DNA from: Micrococcales bacterium UBA7469
Lineage (GTDB): Bacteria; Actinomycetota; Actinomycetes; Actinomycetales; Microbacteriaceae
Reading direction: 5' to 3'
DNA length: 64,000 nt
Assembly: GCA_002479805.1 (NCBI GenBank)
Contig: DLPB01000031.1
Span: 64,779 to 128,778 of the forward strand
The number at the start of each line of letters is the position of its first letter. Within the stretch, counting starts at the first letter, position 1. Shown here one piece after another: positions 17,352 to 25,316 of the stretch. A model generated the notes under the pieces. The model saw only the letters and a list, made by a program, of their open reading frames with translations. It was not told the origin of the DNA and did not search any database. A program made the translations under genes and the position numbers.

Positions 17352-18257
17352 ATGCCAGCAAGCAAAATCGTGGTCACAGTCGCACTTTTTACCGTTATCG
17401 AGGACTTCAACTTCTTCTCGGTGCCAAGATCTTTGGTTTCTCTCGGACACCTGTCGGAGAAGTTTGGTTTAGGTCTATTTGTCATCACCCGTCGGACGAA
17501 TGAGGACGCTGTCGTATCTCTGACGGACAGAAGAGTACTGCCAGCCTCCGACGTTCGTCCGTGGGAGACCGTTGAAGAAGCTGCTCATCGCCTGGTTCGC
17601 GAGGACTTGGGTGTGACAGTGCCGGTTCGTTTGCGCCAGGAGCGCATCTTTGATGACCCAAAGCGCGAGCAGGACCAGCGGGTTATCTCGATCAACTACT
17701 GGGGCTTTGCCAATCTGGAGGATGTAGCTCCAGTGCTTGGTGGCAAGGAGCAGGTTGGCCTTGAGCTGGTAAACAGCTCCTCCTTTATAGATGAGTGGGA
17801 TAGGCAACAAGGTCTGGCTGATTTTGATGGCGTTTGCCGCTTTGGCCTTCGCACCTCACCAATGGAGAGACGCGGTCACGACCGAATGCTTTCGCACGAG
17901 ATCGGCACCGGACCTATTCTGGATATCGATCACGATGAGATGGTCTTCTACAGCTGGCGCAAACTCCGCTACGCATTCGGTGGTCGCCTAGATCCGTTCC
18001 GCTATCTCGGAGCTACTGCGCTATCCGAAGCATTCAGACTTAGCGACCTTAAAGAACTGAACGATGTTTGCCGCGGTGAGCGAACCCAGGTCGATCAGTT
18101 CCGAAGAAGCGTGTTGAGCGAATCCAGCTTCATCGCCGAGTCAGATGTCAAAGAAATCAAGCAGCGTCGTCCAGGTAAGCCTGCGACCCTCTACTCACTT
18201 CGAGATTGGGCCGACCCAACCAAAGATCTATCCAGCAAACCCGACTACTCAGACTAG
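17352..18257 (+). CDS. NrtR-like Nudix / winged-helix regulator
   Basis: 301 residues from ATG 17352; a TTG 45 bases upstream has poorer support. Residues 1-160 form a Nudix fold, but the Nudix box (about 70-87, WETVEEAAHRLVREDLG) is degenerate: the first Glu of REUxEE is Leu and the last is Asp. Hydrolysis is therefore unlikely. Residues about 215-290 look like a winged-helix DNA-binding domain (SDLKELNDVCRGERTQVDQF). This is the layout of NrtR regulators, which bind ADP-ribose or related NAD metabolites and release DNA. It is divergent from the ARPP-1/VWA/phosphatase operon. The extra length at the C-terminus is unusual. Regulation of the neighbours is inferred. Confidence 0.75.
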   Translation: MPASKIVVTVALFTVIEDFNFFSVPRSLVSLGHLSEKFGLGLFVITRRTNEDAVVSLTDRRVLPASDVRPWETVEEAAHRLVREDLGVTVPVRLRQERIFDDPKREQDQRVISINYWGFANLEDVAPVLGGKEQVGLELVNSSSFIDEWDRQQGLADFDGVCRFGLRTSPMERRGHDRMLSHEIGTGPILDIDHDEMVFYSWRKLRYAFGGRLDPFRYLGATALSEAFRLSDLKELNDVCRGERTQVDQFRRSVLSESSFIAESDVKEIKQRRPGKPATLYSLRDWADPTKDLSSKPDYSD

Positions 18258-18280
18258 AGCTGGCTTCAACGAAGTTTTTG

Positions 18281-18766
18281 TTAGTCAAGATCCAATGGTG
18301 CGCCAGCGGTCTCAAGCGCATCTATAACGATGCGCCACCATTTCTGCTGAATTAGCTCTGGGCGGTTTTCCAACATCATCTTGAGAAAGAGAATGAGTGG
18401 GCCTACGGCAGCAACAATGGACTTCGAATAGCGATCGTCGCCATTTACATTTCTATCTCTTCGAATCTCCTCAAGCAGGTAGAAAATGTCAACGGCAACT
18501 TGGGCAACGAATGTCATGTCCTTGTGTAATGCTTCAGACATGTCGTACATCGGAGCTCCACGGAACAAGATTGTGGTGCCCTTAGGATCCCGAGCGTAGG
18601 CAGCACTGCCACCTAGGCCCTTAAGACCGATCTCCACGCGCAAACCCTCTTGAACATTGAGAATCAACTCATCCTCGTACCATTCAACCCAATCGGGCGA
18701 CTGCCAAATCTCATTCACGATAATGCTGGTGGATTTTTCAATGTCTCCGAACTCGATTTGGTCCAA
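18281..18766 (-). CDS. Unknown protein (161 aa)
   Basis: Begins MDQIEFGDIEKSTSIIVNEI. Soluble, with a strand-rich first half and a helical second half including a hydrophobic helix (VAAVGPLILFLKMML). No motif recognised. It is convergent with the Nudix regulator after 23 bases and lies 24 bases after the next minus-strand gene, so these two may be an operon. Confidence 0.6.
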   Translation of the reverse strand: MDQIEFGDIEKSTSIIVNEIWQSPDWVEWYEDELILNVQEGLRVEIGLKGLGGSAAYARDPKGTTILFRGAPMYDMSEALHKDMTFVAQVAVDIFYLLEEIRRDRNVNGDDRYSKSIVAAVGPLILFLKMMLENRPELIQQKWWRIVIDALETAGAPLDLD

Positions 18767-18790
18767 TTTGCCCCCTTGATTGTTATAACT

Positions 18791-19204
18791 CTAAAGCTCG
18801 CGGTGGTTTGGATCCGACCAGATCGATTCCATTTCCTCCATTGAATATGCTGGCATTTGGTCAAGGCTCCTGCATGGCCCCAGCTCACCCTCCGACAAAT
18901 ACGCCGTAATCCAAACATCCTGCTTCACGCCTCGGTATTCATCGAGGCGAACATAGAGCAGCTTGGACTCGGGGCAGTACTTGATCTCACCTTCGTGAGC
19001 CACCAGAGTCCACATGTATAGCTCAATGGCTCTGTGGTGAAACATGACCTGGTCTTGCTTATCAGTTACTACTCTCACTGCCTTAGGACCAATGAGATCG
19101 ACCCTTGCCCAGAACCTGGAAAGGTGAGCCTTGACTCTGGCCTGGATGTAGTGAACGTTGTGACCTGGTTCGTATGATGCGCAGCTAAATGCTTCGTTTG
19201 CCAT
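18791..19204 (-). CDS. Unknown protein (137 aa) with structured leader
   Basis: Starts MANEAFSCASYEPGHNVHYI. Soluble alpha/beta protein with no recognised motif. An AGGAG ribosome site lies 7 bases before ATG, and the 264-base upstream gap holds a foldable segment that could control its translation. Confidence 0.6.
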   Translation of the reverse strand: MANEAFSCASYEPGHNVHYIQARVKAHLSRFWARVDLIGPKAVRVVTDKQDQVMFHHRAIELYMWTLVAHEGEIKYCPESKLLYVRLDEYRGVKQDVWITAYLSEGELGPCRSLDQMPAYSMEEMESIWSDPNHREL

Positions 19205-19221
19205 TTGGCACTCCTAGCTAG

Positions 19222-19297
19222 GGGCCATAAGGCCCACGACTTTGCCAAGGGGTTTACCTTGACCGCATCTTCCACTGGAGCACCCAGAGGTCGTGGG
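19222..19297 (-). ncRNA. Candidate structured leader RNA
   Basis: Read on the minus strand, CCCACGAC (19297-19290) pairs with GTCGTGGG (19240-19233), an 8-base closing helix. Inside are two smaller hairpins (CTGG/CCAG and CAAGG/CCTTG), giving a three-way-junction shape. The 3' arm also overlaps a GGGCC-TTAT-GGCCC hairpin (19236-19223), so two folds exclude each other. Next come a CTAGCTAG palindrome, AGGAG and the ATG of the 137-residue gene. It matches no riboswitch class I know. Confidence 0.35.
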
Positions 19298-19468
19298 ACC
19301 GGGTTGCTATGCAGCTAGCCAGTTACTTTGCGCTGCAATTCTTGATGCGGATAAAACTTAACACGAAGGTGTGACTTTGTGGTTTTTGTCGAGCTTGTTT
19401 CGATCTCTAGTCCCAGGCATGCAATCTCCAGGGCTAAGGTTCTATAGGTTTAATACAGGTAGGGACAA

Positions 19469-19681
19469 TTAATTGGAATTGAAAGCCTCGGGCTTTAACT
19501 TTTTGGCCTCATCTTCGGAAACTTCTTCTAGGTCTATAAATCCATCCCTGAGGTAGTTAATGAGACTATCTGATGGCACCCACTCGCCCTTGCTCCAAAC
19601 TTTAGGAGTAAATGGTTGCTCTAGTTTGAATAGAGCGATTGGTGCCTCATCGTTATCTACTTGAAAGAAATATCTATTCAT
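19469..19681 (-). CDS. Small unknown protein (70 aa)
   Basis: Read from ATG 19681 (MNRYFFQVDNDEAPIALFKL), which has a strong GAGAGGAG ribosome site; a longer frame would run into the nucleotidase gene. Acidic C-terminus (EEVSEDEAKKLKPEAF). No family recognised. It follows the nucleotidase gene by 4 bases and is the last gene of that unit. Confidence 0.6.
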   Translation of the reverse strand: MNRYFFQVDNDEAPIALFKLEQPFTPKVWSKGEWVPSDSLINYLRDGFIDLEEVSEDEAKKLKPEAFNSN

Positions 19682-19685
19682 ATCT

Positions 19686-20201
19686 CTATCTCCTCTCAAG
19701 CAAATAGTCGAGCACTTTGCTCCAGTCCTCAAAGGGATCCTGCCCGAAGTGAATGTGCTGCGAGTTTTGACGCTCCCCAAACTCACGGGCTCCATTGGCC
19801 AAACGATCGTCGACCAAAAAATGGCCTTGGCTTAGGTGTTTATGGTGGCTGAGGATCAAGCGCTTATAAAGCGGTGAGCCCGGACCCCGCCCAAAGTGCT
19901 TTTGGATCCAGAGCAGTTTGTCCGACCATGCGGAGGAATTGTTCCAGGGCGCAGTGGAGAGGGCGTAAAGGTCAAAGTGCTCAGAGAGTTTGTTTATGGC
20001 CTCAATAGCGCCTGGCATTGGATCCATCAGTGCAAAGATTCCTTGAATCTCATCCGCATCGTTTGGTTCGCCGCGCTCGTTTCTGCCGTGATACGCAACG
20101 TGCTCTTCTTCTACTTCTCTGGGTAGTTTGTTTATGCCTGACTTGAAATCAACAATGACGTTGTCCATGTCTACAAAAAGCGTCTTCTTACTCACGGCCA
20201 T
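19686..20201 (-). CDS. 5'(3')-deoxyribonucleotidase-like HAD phosphatase
   Basis: 171 residues. The DxD motif FVDMDNVIVDF (D11 nucleophile, D13) and the later LVDDRLANG belong to the NT5C-type HAD family that dephosphorylates (deoxy)nucleoside monophosphates. ALSTAPWNNS near 80 is the motif II Ser/Thr region. The gene overlaps the stop of the HD-domain gene by 14 bases, so both are translated together, which suggests a shared role in nucleotide clean-up. Confidence 0.85.
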   Translation of the reverse strand: MAVSKKTLFVDMDNVIVDFKSGINKLPREVEEEHVAYHGRNERGEPNDADEIQGIFALMDPMPGAIEAINKLSEHFDLYALSTAPWNNSSAWSDKLLWIQKHFGRGPGSPLYKRLILSHHKHLSQGHFLVDDRLANGAREFGERQNSQHIHFGQDPFEDWSKVLDYLLERR

Positions 20202-21753
20202 ACCTATCGACTATTGCAATTGCGATTTCCTTCATGATGCTCGATGACCAGGTTGGGCTTGATGTCTGGTCGAAGGCTATGGCCCCTGCTAGCAAGAGAA
20301 CTGAAAGCGAAGCTAGAGTCGGTGGCCCCGCTATGGGGTACTCACCCGCCTCATGCGCCGAGCGATAAAAATTAAAGGATTCTCGCAAAAGCTTCACAGC
20401 CTCTCCAAAGTGCAAGAGTATGTCCGCTGAAGTTAGATCTTCTGATACCAGCCCCATCGAAGTAAGACTGAAATGCTCCTCAGCCGTCGGCCTCGAGTCA
20501 AGCAATGCTCCTAGTGATTCCGCATCAGCCAATGCGGGTAAATCTCCGGATGCAGCTCTGACCATGAGCGAGATGTATGCGCAGTACCAGGCTTCGAGAG
20601 AATGGCCTGGCGGCAAATCGAAGGGGTGGTTCACTGAATTCCAAGACCTAGAAGCAACTAGCTCGCCCGCTTCATAGATAAGCAGACTCAGTCGGCTCTC
20701 GACGCTAACCTCAGCTGAAATTATGGGAATTAATCTCCGGACCGCTTTTTCTTCCGTGAGTCTTCGAAATTGCATGATTGACTCTGGCATGACCAATGCC
20801 TTGTTTTCAGCTGGGTCGGTTGTCTCTATTGCCTTCGAAAACCATCCGTCACGCTCAAAAGAAGTTAAGTCGAGCGCTTCAGTTGCGTGAAGGTATTTGG
20901 TTGCCAACATTTCTCGTTTTTCTTCTTTGAGAAGATTCGCCCTCCACGAAGACAGGTTGTCCGCAATGTCGGCAAGCTTGACTGCTCGAGCAGTAGGGTC
21001 ATGCTTAATCCGCTCGTAATAGGCGGAAGGCGACTCAATGGAGGCGTCACGAGACCTTGTGAGGCTTTGAACGATTGACATTACCCGTGGGGTAAAGCCC
21101 CAATTCAAGAGGTCTTCGGGGGTTATTTGCCTGTAGAAGTTATCCAGGCTGTCCTCCAATACATCGTGGAGCCATGCGGCCTGAAGGCCTACCAATCGAT
21201 CATCCTCCGAGAAAATTTGCTTGTTCATAGCTATTTCCGTGTTTAGGTAGACCCGCCTCGGGTGCTCGATATATGGAAAGCCCAGCTTGTCTCTTTGATC
21301 CAAATGCACGGCCATTGCTATCTGTGCGGCATACCCTATGGGCTCGTCTTGAATATCCCAGTCAAGCCCCAATTTAGATATGGGGAAGAATTTTTTGAGG
21401 AGCGCCAGAGCCCTATCAAATACCGGTTTGGGTACGTCAATGAAATTCCCTGTTTCGAAACGGGTCACCATAGCGAAACGATTGAAGGTGATTGCAGGTG
21501 CACTGCTGTATAGATCGTCCTGTTCTACAAACACATAGGGCAGCACTTCAATCAGATCACCGCGCTCGTAGGTAGTGACGATTCTCCCAACCGGACCCTT
21601 AGGGGCGCTTGCTTTACTGTTATCGCAGCGACAATACAGTTCCTTTTCCAGACAGTGACCGCATCTGGTGTTTTCGAACATGCATTGGCAAAACGTAATT
21701 GCATCAAAGCAGCGTGAGCAGACCACAGAGCCCTTGCTATTTAGGTCCGTCAT
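20188..21753 (-). CDS. Zinc-module plus SpoT/MESH1-like HD hydrolase
   Basis: 521 residues. The N-terminus has two identical zinc modules, C-x2-C-x6-C-x-C, at C12/15/22/24 and C31/34/41/43, repeating with a 19-residue period. Residues about 140-275 form an HD domain of the (p)ppGpp-hydrolase type: H150 in AVHLDQR, GFPYIEHP, WLHDVLEDS (H196/D197) and AVKLADIADNL (D262). No synthetase or TGS/ACT domain follows; the C-terminal 240 residues are helical and unassigned. MESH1-like enzymes cleave the 3'-pyrophosphate of (p)ppGpp or dephosphorylate NADPH. The gene is coupled to a nucleotidase downstream. The main stringent-response Rel protein is expected elsewhere. Confidence 0.8.
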   Translation of the reverse strand: MTDLNSKGSVVCSRCFDAITFCQCMFENTRCGHCLEKELYCRCDNSKASAPKGPVGRIVTTYERGDLIEVLPYVFVEQDDLYSSAPAITFNRFAMVTRFETGNFIDVPKPVFDRALALLKKFFPISKLGLDWDIQDEPIGYAAQIAMAVHLDQRDKLGFPYIEHPRRVYLNTEIAMNKQIFSEDDRLVGLQAAWLHDVLEDSLDNFYRQITPEDLLNWGFTPRVMSIVQSLTRSRDASIESPSAYYERIKHDPTARAVKLADIADNLSSWRANLLKEEKREMLATKYLHATEALDLTSFERDGWFSKAIETTDPAENKALVMPESIMQFRRLTEEKAVRRLIPIISAEVSVESRLSLLIYEAGELVASRSWNSVNHPFDLPPGHSLEAWYCAYISLMVRAASGDLPALADAESLGALLDSRPTAEEHFSLTSMGLVSEDLTSADILLHFGEAVKLLRESFNFYRSAHEAGEYPIAGPPTLASLSVLLLAGAIAFDQTSSPTWSSSIMKEIAIAIVDRYGRE

Positions 21754-21819
21754 AACAAATCCCCCAACTTCGGAACTGGCCCAACATCCTGAAGTAGTGT
21801 CCTGGCGAGTCGAACTTGT

Positions 21820-22020
21820 TTATTGTTCTTCGTCATTCCACTGAGCCCCTTCGTCAAATCTAGAGCCATATTGAGTCTCGGTGTATGCAGTGTTAGGTGA
21901 ATAGCCGTGGGGACCGGAGTGAATATCTCCCTCGTCCATAGGTGAGTTAACTGGGCGCTGCACCACCTGCGGTGGTGTTGCATTTGAGATGCCGAAAAGT
22001 CGCTTGAGAAAACTAAACAT
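21820..22020 (-). CDS. Small unknown protein (66 aa)
   Basis: MFSFLKRLFGISNATPPQVV at the N-terminus looks amphipathic and could associate with membrane. The rest is polar and disordered. GAGGGGG precedes the ATG. Within its last codons an ATG opens a 28-codon frame (21836 to 21750) that ends on the start of the HD gene; this could be a coupling leader peptide, but support is weak. Confidence 0.5.
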   Translation of the reverse strand: MFSFLKRLFGISNATPPQVVQRPVNSPMDEGDIHSGPHGYSPNTAYTETQYGSRFDEGAQWNDEEQ

Positions 22021-22139
22021 GTTTACCCCCTCTTGGTTACACCTGAAACCTAAAAGGTGGCTCTGACATCTTTATTGTCAGAGCGTTACGCAAAGGTATT
22101 GCTAGGGCATTTTGAATAGTCTTTTGTTAGGGGGGTCTG

Positions 22140-22673
22140 ATGGCTAAGCGATCAGTTGGTGGATTCGTTGCACTAATGCTGGGGCAATTGGCATTTGCTG
22201 CCTATCGAAACTTCAAAGACAAGCGCACTGAGCTTGAAGCCGATTACCGCACCGCACTTCGTGATTCTAGGCAGCAGCATGCTGGTCAACAGGCAGAGTA
22301 TGAGGAGTATCTAAAGAGCTTGCCTAACCTGGTTGGCGACGAGAGCTTCACACTGGTCGCTGATACCTCCACCGGTGACAAGTTCGCCCTTGAGGCATTT
22401 ACGCAGTATTTGGACGTCATGCAAAAGGGTGACCCAGGGGTTGTTGCATTGCTGACGGTGAACCTGCTTGGAGATCTGGAGACCATTGCTATCGAGGTGA
22501 GCCAGGCTCATGTTGGGACCCTGGCAGTTGCTGGCCAAGAAGCCTTGGCTGAGGCGATCAAAGCGCAAGGTGGTGCTGTGACCTGTGCTGCAAAACTTAG
22601 GCGTCTCAACTACGGTGATACCTATCAGCTATTACTAGATGTGAAGCTGCCGCTAGAGATTCAGGAGAACTAA
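22140..22673 (+). CDS. Unknown protein with N-terminal hydrophobic segment
   Basis: 177 residues. Residues 7-20 (GGFVALMLGQLAFAAY) form one short hydrophobic segment, followed by a charged coiled-coil-like stretch to about 60, then a compact alpha/beta domain. No named family recognised. It is the first gene of a two-gene operon with a PH-like membrane protein starting 2 bases after its stop. Confidence 0.65.
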   Translation: MAKRSVGGFVALMLGQLAFAAYRNFKDKRTELEADYRTALRDSRQQHAGQQAEYEEYLKSLPNLVGDESFTLVADTSTGDKFALEAFTQYLDVMQKGDPGVVALLTVNLLGDLETIAIEVSQAHVGTLAVAGQEALAEAIKAQGGAVTCAAKLRRLNYGDTYQLLLDVKLPLEIQEN

Positions 22674-22675
22674 AA

Positions 22676-23410
22676 GTGTTTGCCGCAATCATTGGCTTTA
22701 TCTTCATCCTGTTTCTGATCTCCTCTGCAGGCTCTTGGTTAGAGCAGCACCCTGAGGGTTGGTTCTTAGTAATTCTTTGCGTCGGTTTGATTGCCGGTCT
22801 TTGGTATTTCATGCGCAAGAACAAGATCGAGAACAACATGGCATACATGCTCAGAATTGCTGATGAGCTGGAAACCATTACCGAGAAGTTCGCTCCCATT
22901 GACACCTATTTGTCACTTCGTAAGGGCGAGAAGGCAATCTACGAACGCGGCTCGGTTGAGCTTCGCGAATACAAGGGAACTGGCTCAAGCATCAAGAGTG
23001 CTAATGCCGGTGTAATCGTGAGGGCAACCAACAACATTGGTGTCACCGTTGGTGGCAGCAATGGTGCAATCACACCTAACCCAGAAGAGCAAACCACCAT
23101 CGATGTTGGCACAGCCATCTTCACTAACCAGCGAATCTTGTTTGCAGGACCTAACCATGCTCGTGAGTGGGAGTTTGACAAACTGATCAACTTCTCAACC
23201 GGCGACAATGGCTTTGTTGCAGACATTGCGGTTAGCAATAGAACCAGAGTCTCCGCTTTAGCTGCTGATAGCGCAAACGGCATTACCCCTGGCATCATGG
23301 CCTCGATCTGCATCGAGCTGTTTCAAGATGGCGAGGATGCTGCTAGATCTTCTGCCCAGGAGCTAATCAACGACATTCGCGGCAAAGCTGCTGAATACCA
23401 GGGCAAGTAG
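22676..23410 (+). CDS. Two-helix membrane protein with bacterial PH-like domain
   Basis: 244 residues from a GTG supported by AGGAG. Two membrane segments at about 1-40 (IIGFIFILFLISS and FLVILCVGLIAGLW) are followed by a cytoplasmic domain with the strand pattern and TAIFTNQRILFAG motif of bacterial PH-like (short-chain/YcxB-type) domains. Probably a membrane-bound sensor or scaffold for the upstream gene product. Function not known. Confidence 0.7.
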   Translation: MFAAIIGFIFILFLISSAGSWLEQHPEGWFLVILCVGLIAGLWYFMRKNKIENNMAYMLRIADELETITEKFAPIDTYLSLRKGEKAIYERGSVELREYKGTGSSIKSANAGVIVRATNNIGVTVGGSNGAITPNPEEQTTIDVGTAIFTNQRILFAGPNHAREWEFDKLINFSTGDNGFVADIAVSNRTRVSALAADSANGITPGIMASICIELFQDGEDAARSSAQELINDIRGKAAEYQGK

Positions 23411-23485
23411 CCCACAGCCCGGGTCATTGCCAACAAATGCCTGTGGATAACCTCGCACAGCACTTTGTTTATTGAGGCATGATTC

Positions 23486-23519
23486 TGTATCACAAAAAAG
23501 TATGCACAATGTGAGTACA
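23486..23519. promoter_or_regulatory. Imperfect inverted repeat upstream of tacA
   Basis: TGTATCAC (23486-23493) and GTGAGTACA (23511-23519) form an inverted repeat with one inserted base, straddling the likely -10 region of the toxin-antitoxin promoter. TacA-type antitoxins repress their own operon through such sites. Confidence 0.4.
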
Positions 23520-23527
23520 GGAGTATC

Positions 23528-23806
23528 ATGACTATCACCATGAGTAAAGAAGAACGCCTAAACCTGAGGACTACTGCTGAGACCAAGCAGTTACTTCAGC
23601 GTGCCGCTGAGGTCAAAGGTGTTTCGATTTCTGAGTTCATTCTCGGACCGGCCAGAGAGCAGGCTGAGAGCACTCTGCTGGATCAGCGCTTCTTCTTCCT
23701 TACGGCTGATGAATACGACCGTTTTGTTTCGGATGCCTCAAACCATGAGCAAAACAAAGAGCGCATTGAAAAGATTTTGGCCTTTAGGGCCCCATGGGAA
23801 AACTAA
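23528..23806 (+). CDS. tacA: TacA-type (DUF1778) antitoxin
   Basis: 92 residues. The N-terminal ribbon-helix-helix (RLNLRTTAETKQLLQRAAEV, then VSISEFIL) binds DNA as a dimer, and the C-terminal FFLTADEYDRF helix is the part that covers the toxin active site. AGGAG lies 4 bases before ATG. It overlaps the GNAT toxin gene by 13 bases, the usual arrangement of this type II system. Confidence 0.9.
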   Translation: MTITMSKEERLNLRTTAETKQLLQRAAEVKGVSISEFILGPAREQAESTLLDQRFFFLTADEYDRFVSDASNHEQNKERIEKILAFRAPWEN

Positions 23807-24276
23807 CCGGCCCATATCCACTCACCGAAGGGCACATCCTCACAGAGTTCAACTCAGGTGAAGACGCCTTAGATCAGTGGATTCAGAAGCACGCTCATTC
23901 AGCAATAGAAGCTAGAAGCGCGCAGGTTTTTGTGGTGTGTGATGGCGATCAAGTTGTTGGCTACTCAGCCCTGGCAACATCTGCCATCCTGTATCGGGAA
24001 TTACCTTCATCACAACGTTCTGGCTTGGCCCGCCATCCCGTGCCGACCTTGCTCCTAGCCAGACTCGCGGTTGACAAGAACTTCCAAGGACAGGGAATTG
24101 CAACTGCACTGGTCAGAGATTCAGTCGCCAAGGCACTCTCTATTCAGGCAATAGCGGGCGTGGTTTCGCTCATTGCTCACGCCAAGAATCAAGCTGCCAA
24201 AGACTTCTATCTGAGCCTGGGATTTGTGCAGTCACCGGTAATCGACAACCTGGTTTGTTTCCATCTAAACACCTAA
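23794..24276 (+). CDS. tacT: TacT-type GNAT toxin
   Basis: 160 residues of the GNAT fold. The acetyl-CoA loop is NFQGQGIATAL (about 108-118), and AKDFYLSLGF near the C-terminus gives the conserved catalytic-side Tyr. Members acetylate the amino group of aminoacyl-tRNAs and stop translation. It overlaps its antitoxin and is followed by a strong hairpin. All signature parts are present, so it is likely functional. Confidence 0.9.
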   Translation: MGKLTGPYPLTEGHILTEFNSGEDALDQWIQKHAHSAIEARSAQVFVVCDGDQVVGYSALATSAILYRELPSSQRSGLARHPVPTLLLARLAVDKNFQGQGIATALVRDSVAKALSIQAIAGVVSLIAHAKNQAAKDFYLSLGFVQSPVIDNLVCFHLNT

Positions 24277-24318
24277 TCGATGAACGAGCCGGTGCCTATT
24301 CGGCCATTGAGCTTAAAA

Positions 24319-24357
24319 GCAAAGAGCGGGTGGCCCTCACAACCACCCGCTCTTTGC
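24319..24357. terminator. Bidirectional terminator hairpin
   Basis: A perfect 15-base stem (GCAAAGAGCGGGTGG and its complement) with a 9-base loop lies between the convergent toxin gene and the truncated secreted-protein gene. A TTTT run follows on the minus strand. Confidence 0.85.
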
Positions 24358-24370
24358 ACTTGCCCTAGGG

Positions 24371-24919
24371 CTATCGTCTTACAGTTACGCCACGCACGAA
24401 GGTCTTCTTGCCAATGGTGACTCGAATAACCTTCTTACCGACGGTTGCTGGGAACTTGTAAGTCACAAGACCCGTGGTTGGGGTTCTCTCGTATGACTTA
24501 CCGTTGATGGTGATCTTCACGCTCTCGTTAGCAGCGTTTACGACCTTCACCTCTACCGAGTTGCTAGCAGGTGCCATTGACACCTTCATAGCTCCCGGTA
24601 CACAGGTGACCACGGTGGTTGCGGTTAGCGGAGGCAATCCGGTGCGCTTGACCGATACTGCAACAGCTGAGGTTCCCTCAAGGTTCTGTGGGTTTGGAAC
24701 CGGGATTCCAACTCGACCCTGAGCATCGGTTAGCACCCAGTCCTGCTTGGACTGAACACCGTTGATGTATACCTCGGCTAGCTGGTTCACCATTGGCTTG
24801 CCGGCTTCGTCAAGGAACTGGAAGTTGGCAACGTGAGCCTCGCCGGTCTTCACAGTCTCGGTTGCAGGAGCAACAATCTTGGCTGCGTCGCTCTGCTCTA
24901 CGAAGTGTGCGAAGAGCAT
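24371..24919 (-). pseudogene. 5'-truncated secreted protein, C-terminal part
   Basis: About 182 residues that read like the C-terminal beta-sandwich repeats of a secreted protein (VKTGEAHVANFQFLDEAG; later KVIRVTIGKKTFVRGVTVRR). There is no signal peptide. Upstream of about 24919 the frame runs into sequence antisense to a GH16 enzyme, so the first methionines (MPSMMSIS..) are accidental. The gene has lost its 5' end at the junction with the GH16 fragment. Confidence 0.65.
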
Positions 24920-24923
24920 GTCG

Positions 24924-25316
24924 GCCAGCGGTGAGATCGACATCATGGAAGGCAAGTCGGGTTCTCGAGTGGCCTCTGCCGTCTACTGGTCCAACGGTGG
25001 AAATGATGCCTACGAATATGGTGAGGCTAGCGGTGGAAATTACTCGAGTGCCTACCACGTCTTCAAGCTGCATTGGCTGGAGAACTACATCGCGATATAC
25101 GTCGATGACGTAAAGGTCTTGGAAGAAAGAAACACCACCTTGAACCAGGCTGGATCTTGGGCTTTCAACCATCCGTTCTTCTTGATTCTCAACAACGCCA
25201 TTTCACCAGCGGGTGGCTTCTCTGATACCTATGACGGTTGGAGTAGCTCACAGATGAAGATTGATTACGTGCGCTACTACCAACTAAATGGCCAGGGTCA
25301 ATTAGGCACCAACTAA
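24924..25316 (+). pseudogene. 5'-truncated GH16 beta-glucanase fragment
   Basis: About 130 residues beginning exactly at the GH16 active-site motif ASGEIDIMEG, with both catalytic Glu residues. The rest is normal GH16 C-terminal half (NYSSAYHVFKLHW, NHPFFLILNNAI, MKIDYVRYYQ). The N-terminal half of the jelly roll and the signal peptide are missing; upstream codons come from the antisense of the secreted-protein gene. The reading frame is otherwise intact, so the break is recent. The intact enzyme would have cut laminarin-like beta-glucan outside the cell. It overlaps the subtilase gene end by 4 bases. Confidence 0.75.

Noticed and set aside
19233..19300. tRNA-like fold with a 7-8 base closing stem
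   Set aside because: No T-loop or anticodon arm pattern; better explained as a leader RNA.
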